Part shown: positions 11,813-23,500 of the stretch, one piece after another
Numbering within the stretch: position 1 is the stretch's first letter
Layout: every line of letters starts with the position of its first letter
Source: Cyclina sinensis
Taxonomy: Eukaryota > Mollusca > Bivalvia > Venerida > Veneridae
Direction: 5' to 3'
Assembly: GCA_012932295.1 (NCBI GenBank)
Contig: JAAONU010000013.1
Span: forward strand, 7,114,603 to 7,178,602
Length of the DNA: 64,000 bases
Program-made: the position numbers and the translations under genes
The notes under the pieces: generated by a model
The model's input: the letters and a program-made list of their open reading frames with translations, nothing else
Told to the model about the DNA's origin: nothing
The model's database searches: none

Positions 11813-14800
11813 TTAAGACCTTGGTCTTTCTTTCTTTCCTCTGAAGAGTGCCCAAAGTGACACGTTGGCAACTTTGACGATCTTGAAACGGACACCAGGG
11901 ATATCTCCTACAGCATGACCTTTTCTACCAAATCCAGCCACCAACACTTCATCGTTTTCCTGAAATTCATCAAACAAAGATAAACTCTCCCCTAACAGGT
12001 TACAATCAAGCAAAGTAGGTGCTTCTGAGACCCTTAAAACATGATCGGGCCAAATAGGACAACCAATCTTGATGCTGATGTACTATACACTTTCTAAAAG
12101 CATTTTGTAGTGAGTAAAAACCTTATGGAATCAGAGCATCAAAAGCAGAAAGTAATTGCACTGCTACAAATTCATTTACTGAAACTGTGTGAAATTCATT
12201 CCAGGAGGGCAAAATCTTAACACAAAATTTTCATGTTCAACAGGCGCAATATAAAATCTTGCCATAAATGTCAAACTCTGCTGTTCCTTGAAATTACCAT
12301 TTGCAAATTTAAACATGCTAATTTAAGAAACTGTAATTTATTTCTTGATCCTTCCAGTTTTTATTTTAAAGAAGAACTTTTTTTAGCTTACTTCAATGAA
12401 GTTGAGGCAACCGTCATTCGGTACAAAGGCTGTGATCTTCTTGCCGTTTTTGATCAGCTGTACTCTCACACACTTCCTGATAGCAGAGTTAGGCTGCTTA
12501 GCTTCTACTCCACTGAAAATAATAATTATGGTACTGGTTCAACCACTTGCTTTGCCATCTGTATGAAATTGTAAAACTAGGTCAACCGTTACTAGCATAT
12601 CTTATTCTGAGTAAGATCTGCAGCTGGTGATTTGAAAACTACTATATTAAGTTATGAACCTATTAATGGTTTGCCCCAGTGTAGAAGGGGCCAGCATACA
12701 CAGGATTTGACAGGAGACCACTCCCGACAGACAGGAATTCTTCCACTTGCCCATGGACAAGTTGGACTGAAATTTCTACATGTATGTGGCTAAAGTTCAC
12801 TTGCCCAAATAAAACAGTGAAAAACATGTATTTGGTTTATCACAGATTCACAATGGCTTTATTTAACCAACATTTTTCTCCAAACTTTCACTTAACTAAA
12901 ATTTGTTTATAATGTTACAAGAAATGTACACTTATGCAACAACAGAAGTCAACATCTTATTCATAACGCTTTTCAGGATCTTAGAAAGCTTCAGGCAAGT
13001 TTGCACCACCTGATCTAATGACAAATTTGTCCATTTCATGCCAAAACAACTTTGCAATGCAGCTGTTATAGTGTGCATTATATACTATAGAACCAGTCAG
13101 TTGCCTCGAGATTACAAATCACTGAGCTTGTTTTCCAATAACAGGTACTTCTTGGAAGATGCTACGGGAAAATCTACTTGTCCGCTGGCAAAAACTCCCA
13201 AGTCAGACATTGTAATTCCACACCCATGATTCAGTATTTCAATAACCCCTTAACTGGTTAAACGAGTTTCAGTAGAAGTGATATAAAAACTGACAAAACC
13301 TGAAAGAAGAAATAAGTGTAAGCAAACAAGCTTACTCTTTCTCCATGCAACTTCTCTCTCATTAAACAAGCAAGTTAGTATGAAGAAATACCTGCATCTT
13401 TTCCAGAACAATAATATGAAAAAATACCTACACTTTTTCCAGAACAATGCCTTTGGCATGGGATGACCCTTGGAAGGGTTTCACCCATCTGGATGGCAAG
13501 TGAGCCTTTTTGTAGTCTTTGTCATGCCATCTCTGCTCACGTCGATGGTTCACAAATTTACGAGCAGTTCTGATACCGTGAGGCTTACCTGAAAGAGAAA
13601 TCAACAAGTTATCTCACACCAATTTCGGATAGTTTTATTTGGGGAAAATCATTAAAAATATCTCATAAAACTGCATAACTAATTACTGATTTTTCGATTC
13701 AATGCTTACTGCAACTGTATGAAATTCTACCATGTGAACAGGTTTGAAACAACCCATTTTGGTGCAGACATTTTGGCCTAATTTAGTATGTTAAATATTC
13801 AACAATTGCTGATGCCAAAGATTTACCAACAAATCAGTAACAAGACAAATCGGTAACATGATTTTATATAGTGAGAAAATGGAGAAATCAGGAACATCAG
13901 AAATATTGTATGTACCCAGAAAGGTGTGAAAAGGCATACTGGGGTACACTGCTTGCCATAGAAAGATGTTAACAACACCTGTTGGTCATTAAAGAAGTTA
14001 TTAGTTTGTCTCAATAGGTAATTATATATTTGTGTTTGTCATGCAATTATCATTATTTAAATTATTAAAACTGATTCTATAATATTATAATCATAGTTAC
14101 TTTTTAGGATGAATAGAAAAAAAAACTTTGTGATAGCACTTGATGTTTTAATTTAAAAGAAATTTGTTTTTTCCAATGACCTTGAATTTGAGGTAACTAG
14201 AATATGAAGTATTTTTTCGTATTCTAATAAAACTCAAATAAAAAGCTTATACAAAATAAAATTTTATGTTTGTTTGCATAAATTTGTCATTAATTGTTAT
14301 GTTATGTAAATAATAAATATTTATATAATATTTAATACATTTTATATATTAAACAAAACACCAATGTAATCTCATTCATCAAAGGTGCTATTCACACTTA
14401 CTCTCTCACCATCTTAAATATATACCGGCGACACGAAATACCCAAATACACTTGAAATATACTTTTATTCTGGTGAAAGATTGTTTTCAACAAAATCTTA
14501 TTGTCAACTTCTACAAGGTACAGATTTACTAAAAAATGAAAATCAGTTGCGAAATTTTAGATATTCAGTCATACATATTAGCCATATTTTGGACATAAAC
14601 GGTTATCGTAAGATTTACAATCTGTGAAAAACATAAAACTAATGTATGTTATTTCCCTTAATCAATGTCTATTCAACTTATTATTTCCCATTCAGATTTT
14701 TTTCTTTTTTTTCTCAGAGATTTATTTTCATACATTGGATTTTTTTGTTCTATTTAAGGTATTTTAATTATATTTACCTGGGACCTTATATATTTTGTTC

Positions 14801-17800
14801 CCAGTATTTAATAATGCCTAATTAGTAATTATCTCAAGGTTTGTTTTTCACAGCACTGTGTATGAAAAGAAATCTGAATACAAACAAATGATTTAAACTT
14901 ATATTTTCTCATCATATCTTTGAAATTAAGTCCATATTCTTGCTCAGTTCATAGGAATGTGTTAATTAAATGATACAATTAAAGTGTATTTGGGTGTATT
15001 TGGATATATTTGGGTGTATTTGGGTATTTCGTGCTGCCCAATATATACAATTACAATAATATTTCTATTGTTACCGATTTCTCCATTTTTTTACTTTATA
15101 AAATCATGTTACTGATTTGTTCGGAAACGATGCCAAACAAACAGAAGACAAACTAACAGAACAAGGATATTTAGATCAAGACAACAACAACTCATAAAAA
15201 TGACATACATAAAATGATGTTTTCATTTTAACTCTTTGATGATAAATACTTTCTTACTCACTACATAAGTTAAACCTGCGACTAACGGAAAAGCAATCAT
15301 ATTTCAAGGAATGCAATCATTTTTGGAAAATGAAGTTCACGGTGCATAACCATATCGGCAGTCTCTCTGCGAAATCTGTCTTTTCGGCGGTCTCTGTAAA
15401 CACAGTTTCTGATGGAAGACAGTCAGAAAAATTGGACAAAAATCAGTTCAAACAGCTGAGTTGCTTAAAATTAATAAGTGCACGGAACATTAGAATATCT
15501 TTGCTATGTATACGCGTGTCTACTTTTCAATTTTCAGCAACTGCGCTCCGAAACTCGGACAAATTGTTCAATGGTGTACTGACATGAACAGAACTTCAGC
15601 ACTTTCTACCGGCTGAAACGAGTTATTACTTTGATAAAGTTCATCGTAATCCCATCAAACATATTCACTGTTCAATATTTTTTCAAGAAAATACAAATAA
15701 ACTGGTCGCTTTTTATTTAAAAATCTTGTACACTGTCTACCTTTGGTTTTGATGGTGCAAAGGAGGTCTCTCTGCGCAGCAGCTTTTAAAGCACAGGTAA
15801 GCTCTCTGCATACAGCACAGACAGGCTCTCTGCCTACAGCACAGGCAGGCTCTCTGCCTACAGCACAGGTAAGCTCTCTGCATACAGCACAGGCAGGCTC
15901 TCTGCATACAGCACAGGCAGGCTCTCTGCATACAGCACAGGTAGGCTCTCTGCATACAGCACAGGCAGGCTCTCTGCATACAGCACAGGTAGGCTCTTTG
16001 CATACAGCACAGGCAGGCTCTTTGCCGGCGACAGATTTTAGCAGGAAAAGAGTCTTTTATCGATCACTGTGTTAATTATTAAAAGTGCGACCTTATATCA
16101 CTATGCCCCCTTACACTACATGGTGTTTCTTAAATAAACTTTTTCATTCTCTGTAATGCAAGAAGCACAACGTAATGTAGTTTGTATGAAATTGTTTTCG
16201 CAGTCAGCCGGTGTACAAATCTGCCAAATGTTTTTTATGGTAACTTTTGTCAATTTTAGCTCTGAATTTTATCAACAACAAGTTTTAAGATAAATATTTG
16301 CTGTGGTGCATTAACAATTATAAACTGAACTTAAAGTTTAGGGCTCAAATTTATAGTTTTTCAAGTTTGTAAATATTTTTTTTCGTAAATTTCAGTCATA
16401 CCTGCATTTTTTAATAAAATGCCGAAGTATTAAACAAAAGACTGAAAAAAGTGATTCCCAAACTATATTTTATTCAAAAGAAAAGAGACATTATACTACT
16501 GTTGAAAAAAAAACATGTGTACGTCAGATAAACTGGCAATATATGATTTAATGAATAAATGTTTGCGTTGATGGATAGACTGATGAAAAAAAGAATGAAT
16601 AAATACTTCTATTACAGTGCCTCTATCTACTCTTATATTTACTATACGATATATATATAAGGTAGAAATCTTATAAGTCATGTTTTTGAAAGCTCTCCTG
16701 CCCCTTCCAGCAAACGAATAGACGTCGGAGAGGTCTCAGACGTCTGCCCGTAGCGTGAATTTTAATTTGATACTGACTGCAAAACAATCGGTCTATGCGT
16801 AACCACTCTGAAGACGTTCAAAGTGAGTGTCCTAAACAGAGCAAATTCTTGCATTCGCGGTAATTTCTCCTATTACAGTGCCTCTATATATGGCAATGTA
16901 ATGCAGGAAACAGTTCGCTCGATCTTTCCCATGATTTCCAGCTGCATACTGAGCGCAGTTCTCTCCAGATTTTAACTATATTTTCCTCAAAAGAAAAATG
17001 AATTATACTACTGTTAAAAATACACGTGATAGACTGATGAAAAAAGAATGAATGAATGCGTCGATAAATGAATGGATAAATGAAAGCATGAATGACTGAC
17101 TTAGTGAGTGAGTGAGCTAGCGAGCCAGCGAAGAGTATAATTTCGGTAATTTGTCAAAGCATGACCACCAGGGGCGTGTCTAACTTTATAAAATAAAATA
17201 TAAAATAGAAGTGGTAATTTTACAGAATATTTGCATTATTTTGATACTTTCTTCTCTTAAAGACATCTCATACTCGTCCAGAAGTACTTTAAAACTCAGA
17301 CAACGAGATTCCTTGTATAGTCATTGAATATTACAGGAACATCATATATCCTCATTGTACTCAATTTCAGTCATGTAGGCTTTAAGTTTGTGCATTTAAC
17401 AATTAACAAAAAATATGAGATCCATCTAAAAAAAAACAGCGAATGCTTAAATTAATCGCTGGCAGAGAGCCTGTCTGTGCTGTATGCAGAGAGCTTACCT
17501 GTGCATTAAAAGCTACTGAGCAGAGAGACCTCCTGTGCACCATCAAAACCGAAAGTAGAGGGTGTACAAGATTTCTAAATAAATAGCGACCAGTTTATTA
17601 GTATTTTCTTGAAGAATACTGAACAGTAAATATTTTTGATGGGATTGGTATGAACTTTATCAAAGTAATAACTCGTTTCAGCCGGTAGAAAGTGCTGAAG
17701 TTCTGTTCATGTCAGTACACCATTGAACAATTTGTCCAAGTTTCGGAGCGCAGTGACTGATAATTGAAAAGTAGACACGCGTATACATAGCAAAGATATT

Positions 17801-18331
17801 CTAATGTTCCGTGCACTTATTAATTTTAAGCAACTCAGCTGTTTGAACTGATTTCTGTCCGATTTTTCTGACTGTTTTCCATCACAAACTGTGTTTACAG
17901 CAGAGAATAACCGGTACCGACGCAGAGAGACCGCCGAAAAGACAGATTTCGCAGAGAGCCTGCCGATATGGTTATGCACCGTGAAGTTTTTAGAAATATG
18001 ATTTTGGGTCGTCTAAGGCAGAAACTAATTCAGAAGGCTAAACGCCCAGAATTTTCATAACGAGTTTTGTTGCAATGAGATAAATTACAGCAAAGATCTT
18101 GTATATGTTTTGGCTTTTTGTTTTCACAATTCACTTAAATTGACCAGTGCCAGTCGCGTAAACTTCTTATACAATTTCGGAATAACCAGCTGCAATAACC
18201 GCTCGAAGGAAAATAATTTACTTCTGATAAAGTGAAAAGATAAATAATTTAAATGCCTTTCTGTGTTCACGCTGAACGATACGTTAAAAACATGGAAATT
18301 CTTGGACACCACGTGTGACATGCTTACCCAT
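11813..18331 (-). CDS. RPS23: 40S ribosomal protein S23 (uS12), four exons
   Basis: This is a decoding-centre protein of the small ribosomal subunit. Exon 4 (11813-11959) encodes [19 protein letters not shown] to KKERPRS. Exon 3 (12392-12512) encodes [20 protein letters not shown] to GCLNFIE. Exon 2 (13432-13588) encodes [19 protein letters not shown] to [12 protein letters not shown]. All have GT-AG borders. Exon 2 begins in phase 1, which requires a first exon ending ATGG. ATGG followed by GTAAGC at 18331-18328 fits and is the best such site I found upstream. With it the frame closes at 429 nt, 142 residues, against about 143 in the family. The proline of [10 protein letters not shown], hydroxylated in known eukaryotes, is kept. 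Intron 1 would be 4.7 kb and contain the foldback element. Exons 2-4 are near certain; exon 1 is tentative. Confidence 0.93.
12513..13431 (-). other. RPS23: RPS23 intron 2 with duplicated 5' splice site
   Basis: The end of exon 2 with its donor (GTTCTGGAAAAAGTGTAGG) recurs 36 bp into the intron as GTTCTGGAAAAGATGCAGG, followed by GTATTT. The rest of the intron shows nothing recognisable. Confidence 0.75.
13589..15331. other. Intronic AT-rich DNA, no gene seen
   Basis: Very AT-rich sequence, probably RPS23 intron 1. A short GTATTTGGGTGTATTTGGAT repeat sits near 14990-15027. No coding content is recognised. Confidence 0.4.
15797..16030 (+). repeat. 24-bp minisatellite, about ten units
   Basis: The unit GGCTCTCTGCATACAGCACA plus GGCA or GGTA repeats with few changes. 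Because 24 is divisible by 3, both strands stay open (LHTAQAGS on plus, QRACLCCM on minus). This is repeat translation, not a gene. Only one to two units exist in the matching right arm near 17460-17500. Confidence 0.95.
16480..17110. repeat. Diverged direct duplication inside the foldback centre
   Basis: Two stretches share strings in the same order. TACTACTGTTGAAAAA with TAGACTGATGAAAAAAAGAA (about 16495-16595) matches TACTACTGTTAAAAAT with TAGACTGATGAAAAAAGAAT (about 17007-17052). TTCTATTACAGTGCCTCTAT at 16607 matches TCCTATTACAGTGCCTCTAT at 16868. Confidence 0.55.
18328..18331 (-). CDS. RPS23: Candidate RPS23 first coding exon (ATGG) with upstream 5' UTR
   Basis: ATGG precedes a strong GTAAGC donor on the minus strand, and the phase matches exon 2. 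Just upstream is CTTTTGAGTTTTCACAAAA, a pyrimidine-rich stretch that could hold a 5'-TOP-like start. Splitting the initiator ATGG from the body is the usual arrangement for this gene in animals. It is supported by phase and splice-site quality only. Confidence 0.45.
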
Positions 18332-18462
18332 TTTTGTGAAAACTCAAAAGACTGGAATTGACGAGATTTCTCGAGACTTCTATAAATTAACGACAAGAAA
18401 TTTAAACACCAGCAATAGCTGATAACTTTCACTCAATACTGCACCTGTTTTTCTACACGATT

Positions 18463-18497
18463 CTCTCTCTCTGTCTCTCTCTCTCTGTCTCTCTCTT
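18463..18497 (+). repeat. (CT)n microsatellite with TCTG interruptions
   Basis: CTCTCTCTCT runs with regular GTCTCT interruptions. A simple repeat. Confidence 0.9.
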
Positions 18498-18539
18498 TAA
18501 ACTTTTAATGAACATAAACATCAGCAACACCAGAGGACT

Positions 18540-19257
18540 AGTATATTCCAAAGATCCATAGACTCCGGAACTCTCGCGTCAGACTGGTGAAATGCAAACA
18601 TCGCACCAATTTATAAGAAGGGTGATGTCCACCTCCTAGTAAACTAGAGGCCAGTGTTACTTACTTGATTTCATGCAAACATAAGAACATATTATAAGCA
18701 AACACATACTAAACCTTTTGGAAAGAAGCTTGATACTTACAAACCTTAACCTTTGTTTTAGATCTGGCTTTTCATGTGAAACCCAACTCATTGCTACCAT
18801 GCATGACATACTCTGTGCACAGACATTGCCATACTTGACTTCTGAAAGGCATTCGACATCGTGCCGCACGAAAGATTATTATACAAACTTACAAACTATG
18901 GTATAGACGGCCAAATCAACAACTGGCTAAGAGACTTTCTCACTAACAGACACATGCAAGTTGTCATTGATGGAGCAGACTCCAACCCAGTAACAGTTGA
19001 TTCCGGGGTACCGTAGGACTGATCCTTTTCTCATGCCGTATAAATGATCTCCCAGAGGTAATGGGATCCCAGGTACGCCTTTTTGCAGATGATTGCCTGC
19101 TATATAGAAGCATCTGTACTGGCGATGATCACTTAAAACTACAGGCAAATTTATCATCACTCGAAGAATAGGCTGTATCCTGGGACATGAGGTTTAATGC
19201 AGAGAAGTGCTACATCATAAGCGCTAACAACAAATCCATAATTTTTTACCAGCTTGA
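18540..19257 (+). pseudogene. LINE reverse transcriptase fragment (Jockey/CR1-like), decayed
   Basis: Reading across several frameshifts: an APIYKKGD motif near 18600-18630, then VPHERLLYKLTNYGIDGQI, INNWLRDFLTNRHMQVVIDG, a damaged SGVPQG box (VDSGVP, about 18995), the INDLPEVMGSQVRLFADDCL block containing the catalytic F-A-D-D, and WDMRFNAEKCYIIS. The order and spacing match RT motifs of non-LTR retrotransposons. Stops and shifts rule out activity. The 3' side is cut by the Helitron-like element at about 19258. Confidence 0.85.
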
Positions 19258-20502
19258 TAGGTCACAGTGCCCAAAAATAGAAAAATCTTGTTAACACTCT
19301 AGAGGTTACATTTTCAGCCCAAATAATCTGGAAATTTGTCAGAAAGGTTGCCTTGAAGATTTCTAGGTCAAGTTCGAATATGGGTCATCTGGGGTCACAA
19401 ACTAGGTTACAGAGTCCAAATATGGAAAAACCTTGTTAACATTCTAAAGGTAGCATTTTCAGTCCAAATAATCTGGAAATTTGTCAGAAAGGTTCTATCG
19501 ATGATTTCTAGCTCAGTTTTGAATATAGGTTTTCTGGGGTCAAGAACTAGGTCACAGAGCCCGAAAGTAGAAAAACCTTGTTAATGCTCTAGAGGTTACA
19601 TTTTTAGTCCAAATGTCCTTGAAATTTGTCAGAAAGGTTGTTTTAAAAAATTCTAGCTCAGATTTGGATATGGGTCATCTGGGTTCAAAAACTAGGTCAC
19701 ATAGTCCAAATATGTAAAAAACTTTTTAACACTCCAGAGGTTACATTTTCAGTCCAAATATCCTGGAAATTTGTCAGACAGGTTTTTTTTATGATTTCTA
19801 GCTCAGGTTGGAGTATGGGTCATCTTGGGTAAAAAACTAGGTCACAGAGCCCAAATATGTAAAAACCTTGTTAACACTCTAGAGGTAACATTTTAATTTC
19901 AAATAACCTGGAAATTTGTCAGAAAGCTTAATTCCATGGTTTCTAGCGCAAGTTTGAATATGGGGTATCTAGAATTAAAACATCTAGGTCACAGAGCCCA
20001 AATATCGGAAAACTTTGTAAACACTCTAGAGGCTACATTTTAAGTCCAAATGTCTTGGAAATTTGTCAGAAAGGTTGTTTTGATGATTTGTAGCTCAAGT
20101 TTGGATATGGGTTATCTGGGGTCAAAAACTAGGTCACAGAGCCTATATAAATATCGAAAAACCTTGTTTACACTCTAGAGGCTACTTTTTCAGTCCAAAT
20201 ATCCTGGAAATTTGTCAGAGAGATTGTTTTGATAATTTCTAGCTCAAGTTCGAATATGGGACATCTAGGTTAAAAAAAAAAACTAGGTCATAGAGCCCAA
20301 ATTTGGAAAAACCTTGTTAACACTCTAGAGGTAACATTTTCAGTACAAATAACCTTGAAATTTATCAAAGAGATTGTTTCAATAATTTCTAGGTCAAGTT
20401 CGAATATGGGTCATCTGGGGTCAATCAACCAGGTCCATAGCAACTTTGTTAAAAGCAGTCATACTCAGGTGAGCAATACAGGGCCATCATGGCCCTCTTG
20501 TT
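19258..20502 (+). mobile_element. Helitron-like element, copy 2, 5'-truncated
   Basis: It holds about eight units of 140-145 bp (ACCTTGTTAACACTCTAGAG, AACTAGGTCACAGAGCCCAAA) and ends GGTGAGCAATACAGGGCCAT with hairpin AGGGCCATCATGGCCCT and CTTGTT. The start, present in the 51.6-kb copy, is missing here. The terminus lies 53 bp upstream of the GTF3C6 ATG. Confidence 0.75.
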
Positions 20503-20555
20503 CCTCCCAGGATTACTTCCCCTTTTTCAACAACCCCATTTATCGTGAGGAAAAC
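20503..20555 (+). promoter_or_regulatory. GTF3C6: GTF3C6 5' leader directly abutting a mobile element
   Basis: Only 53 bp separate the CTTGTT end of Helitron-like copy 2 from the ATG in AAAACATGG (a reasonable start context). Unless the gene has an upstream non-coding exon, its promoter and most of its 5' UTR must lie in this gap and in the element. A pyrimidine-rich run, CTTCCCCTTTTTC, lies at about 20516-20528. Confidence 0.45.
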
Positions 20556-23500
20556 ATGGCACAAAGAGATAACGAAGAGGAATATGAATACGAGGTAACA
20601 CGATGTCACCTTAAGGAAATGAACTTAGTATCTAAAGTTAATAAATATCCTTTCTTTCTTTGCCAGTTTATGTTACGCACATTATCAGAACCACCTTATC
20701 ATGGCTTATATCACTGGATACACAGGTGCTCGGCGCGTTGATTGGTCAGTAAACTGAAGTTTTTTCATCTAAAATAGGTTTAACTATTTATTATATGACT
20801 GTCATACAATTTCCTTCTCTTCCAAAAAATTTTTTTACATGGTACATACCATATAAAAAAATTTTTGGAAGAGAAGAAAATTGTATAACAGTCATATAAT
20901 AAATAGTTAAACCTATTTTAGATGAAAAAACTTCAGTTTACTGACCAATCAACGCGCCGAGCACCTGTGACTGGATATACATGTATTCATGTACACCTGC
21001 TCTTGAAGGCTGCAGCTGGATAATATGACAGTTGATCAAGGTCATCTTTTTGTCGATCCCCAAGCACCTTTTTGTTGAATTTTCACTGCAAGATTGTGGA
21101 AACAGTTATTACTTTTGAAATTTTGAAAGTAATTTTTTTATCAAAGGGAGAAATTGCACCCGACATATAGGGCTGGAACACTTAACCAATGGGACACTAT
21201 AACTCTGTTGGTGATTGCTAATGTTCTACCCAATATCACTATTACTCTCCTTTCCTATTACCTCTGCTCAAAACAGGCACACCTCCCTTTTACACCTAAC
21301 ACCACTAATGTTAACCAAGTGAGAAGTGTTTCCAGTCAGGTACATATATTAATATATGTACCTGTTCCAGTATAAGACTCAAACCCATGATCCCTAATGC
21401 AAGTGACATGGGGATCAAACCAATGACCCCAGGGACACAGGTCCATAGCTCTACCACTTGAGCTAAAAGGGTGCTTGCCGTGATCCTACACAATGTCACT
21501 CTCACACCCCTTTATATTAAAACTTATATGATACCAAACTGTGTTCACTTACAGGCCAACACACCAAAACAACCAGTCTCCAAGAGGAGGTGTTGGTATC
21601 TTTGTCCACCAAGACTTTGACTTTATGCGCATTGATACTTCTATGGCAGATATTGAAAGTGTTGGTGTTCATATAACATCTCTGTCTATATCAGTATTGA
21701 ATGTATATAAACCTCCACAACTTCACCTGTATTATTTCTGTAAACAGCTCAGTTTGATTCTAAACAATTTACCAACTTCACAAACAATTGTTTGCGATGA
21801 CTTTAATGCACCAATGTCAGCGAATGAGCTCGAACAAACCACGACTGTCTAACTTCAGTCAACTTATCACAACTCCCACTACAATTCGACAAATGCTGAT
21901 TGATCACATATATGTGAAAAACCTTGCAGTTTTACAATCTGGAACCAAGCCAACTTATTACAACTATCATGCAATTACATATGCAAACATTCTGATCAAC
22001 AACAACACAGAGCCTCTATGAACAACTGATAGATCAAATTCTATCTGTGTTTGATAGGTTAAACTACTTCTGATCTTCAACACCAGTTGTCACTAGGTAA
22101 CCAATATCTTTACTTTCTCCTCGTATAAACATAAAGTATTTCCTCATTTCCACATCACTTTTCAGCTTCACCTTCATCTATTAAATCTGTTAAAAGCAAC
22201 TGCAACTTATGTTTGACTTTCATGCTGCATACCAAAAAACATGCCGCTGTTCCATCCTTAGAGTACATAGGTTGGAGACATACCGGTATGTTTTTGTGAT
22301 AAAAACTCCTTCTAATTGTTTTTATAGTCTGCTACAGCACAAAAGTACAGTATTTTAGTGTGCGTTGTAACATCATACTCTGAACTTTTAAAGAAACATG
22401 TCTTTGCCAGGTATTTCCAGTATTCAGTATTTTCTAAACACATATAGTTTCTGTCCTTTTCTGGTATAATATATCTGAAAGTGCTAATTGCTATAACTTG
22501 TGTGTAGAACTTTATACTTAGGAAAGTTGAAAGAAAATTTCCAGTCATCAGTTCTTTTTCAGTGATTATCCAAGTGGAATTGAAGACTAACTCAGTATTG
22601 CTACATTGAAACATTTGAAAATACATCAGTGTCATCTGTAAAGATCTTAAATATTCTGTTAAATATATTCTGTAGATCATTTATAAAGCACAGGGACAGT
22701 ATGGGTCCCAAAACACTTTCTTGGGATAATGTATGAACAGTGTAGGACCAAAAGGACACTGATAATCCAGCTCTGAAACACTGTTTTCTATTGTAAAGAA
22801 ATTTGTATTCATTTGAACAGATTTCCACACACTCTGAACTTGATAATACATGTACTACACCTTGATATGAGGTGTCAGCTTTGTATTAAGATGCTAATAA
22901 TCAAAGCTGTTGTTTGCAGTACAAGTCTGTGCATCCTGGCTGCACTTCTTCTCCAGCTGATGGTGATGAATTATAAAATAAATAATACATGAATGTCAGA
23001 AAACTAGCTGAGTGAATAAGCCAAAAACTTAGCAAGTTGATTGACTCTCAAATGAAACGGTTTGAACAAATGAAAAAATAAAGAAATGGATCTTAAAAAT
23101 GAAAAATGACTGAAAAGAATCATTGAATGTGTAAGGTAGTTGGAAATCATTTGAAAAATCTTTCAGTAATTTGATATTGAGGAAAGGATGTTGTTAAAAA
23201 TTAACTATTTTATGGAAAAACATGTATTCAAGTATCCTATACCTGTCAGTACTTTTGCAAAGTAATACAAGTTTCTCAAATAAAAACAGAAAAAAAACTT
23301 GTGGTATAATCTAAAATAAAAATCTACCCATTATAATTCATTCAATAGAGCATGGCCCTAGATCCCAATTAGAAATACTATGTCATTTACATACTAGTAT
23401 ACTCTGGCAGCATCACTCTCAAATCTGAAAATGCAGATGGCAGGCCTGTTAACTGATAAATTGTTACACAGATGCAGCCTGTCTTCTGAAGTTAATCTGT

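Larger units (their letters stand above)
15332..17988. mobile_element. Foldback-type element with arms of about 0.5 kb
   Basis: The left arm 15332-15826 recurs in reverse complement at about 17487-17988, with roughly 95% identity over the outer 260 bp plus small indels (about 27 bp extra in the right arm). Arms begin GAAGTTCACGGTGCATAACC and, on their inner sides, pass into CTCTCTGCATACAGCACAGG minisatellite units: about ten on the left, about one and a half on the right. Long inverted arms with inner tandem repeats resemble Foldback/Galileo elements. No transposase is visible in the 1.4-kb centre. Each arm also carries an open frame (15330-15587 + and 17707-17979 -) with shared segments such as [19 protein letters not shown]. 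Confidence 0.8.

Noticed and set aside
15737..16075. Cys-rich 88-codon and 110-codon frames on opposite strands
   Set aside because: Products of the 24-bp minisatellite; a period divisible by three keeps all frames open.
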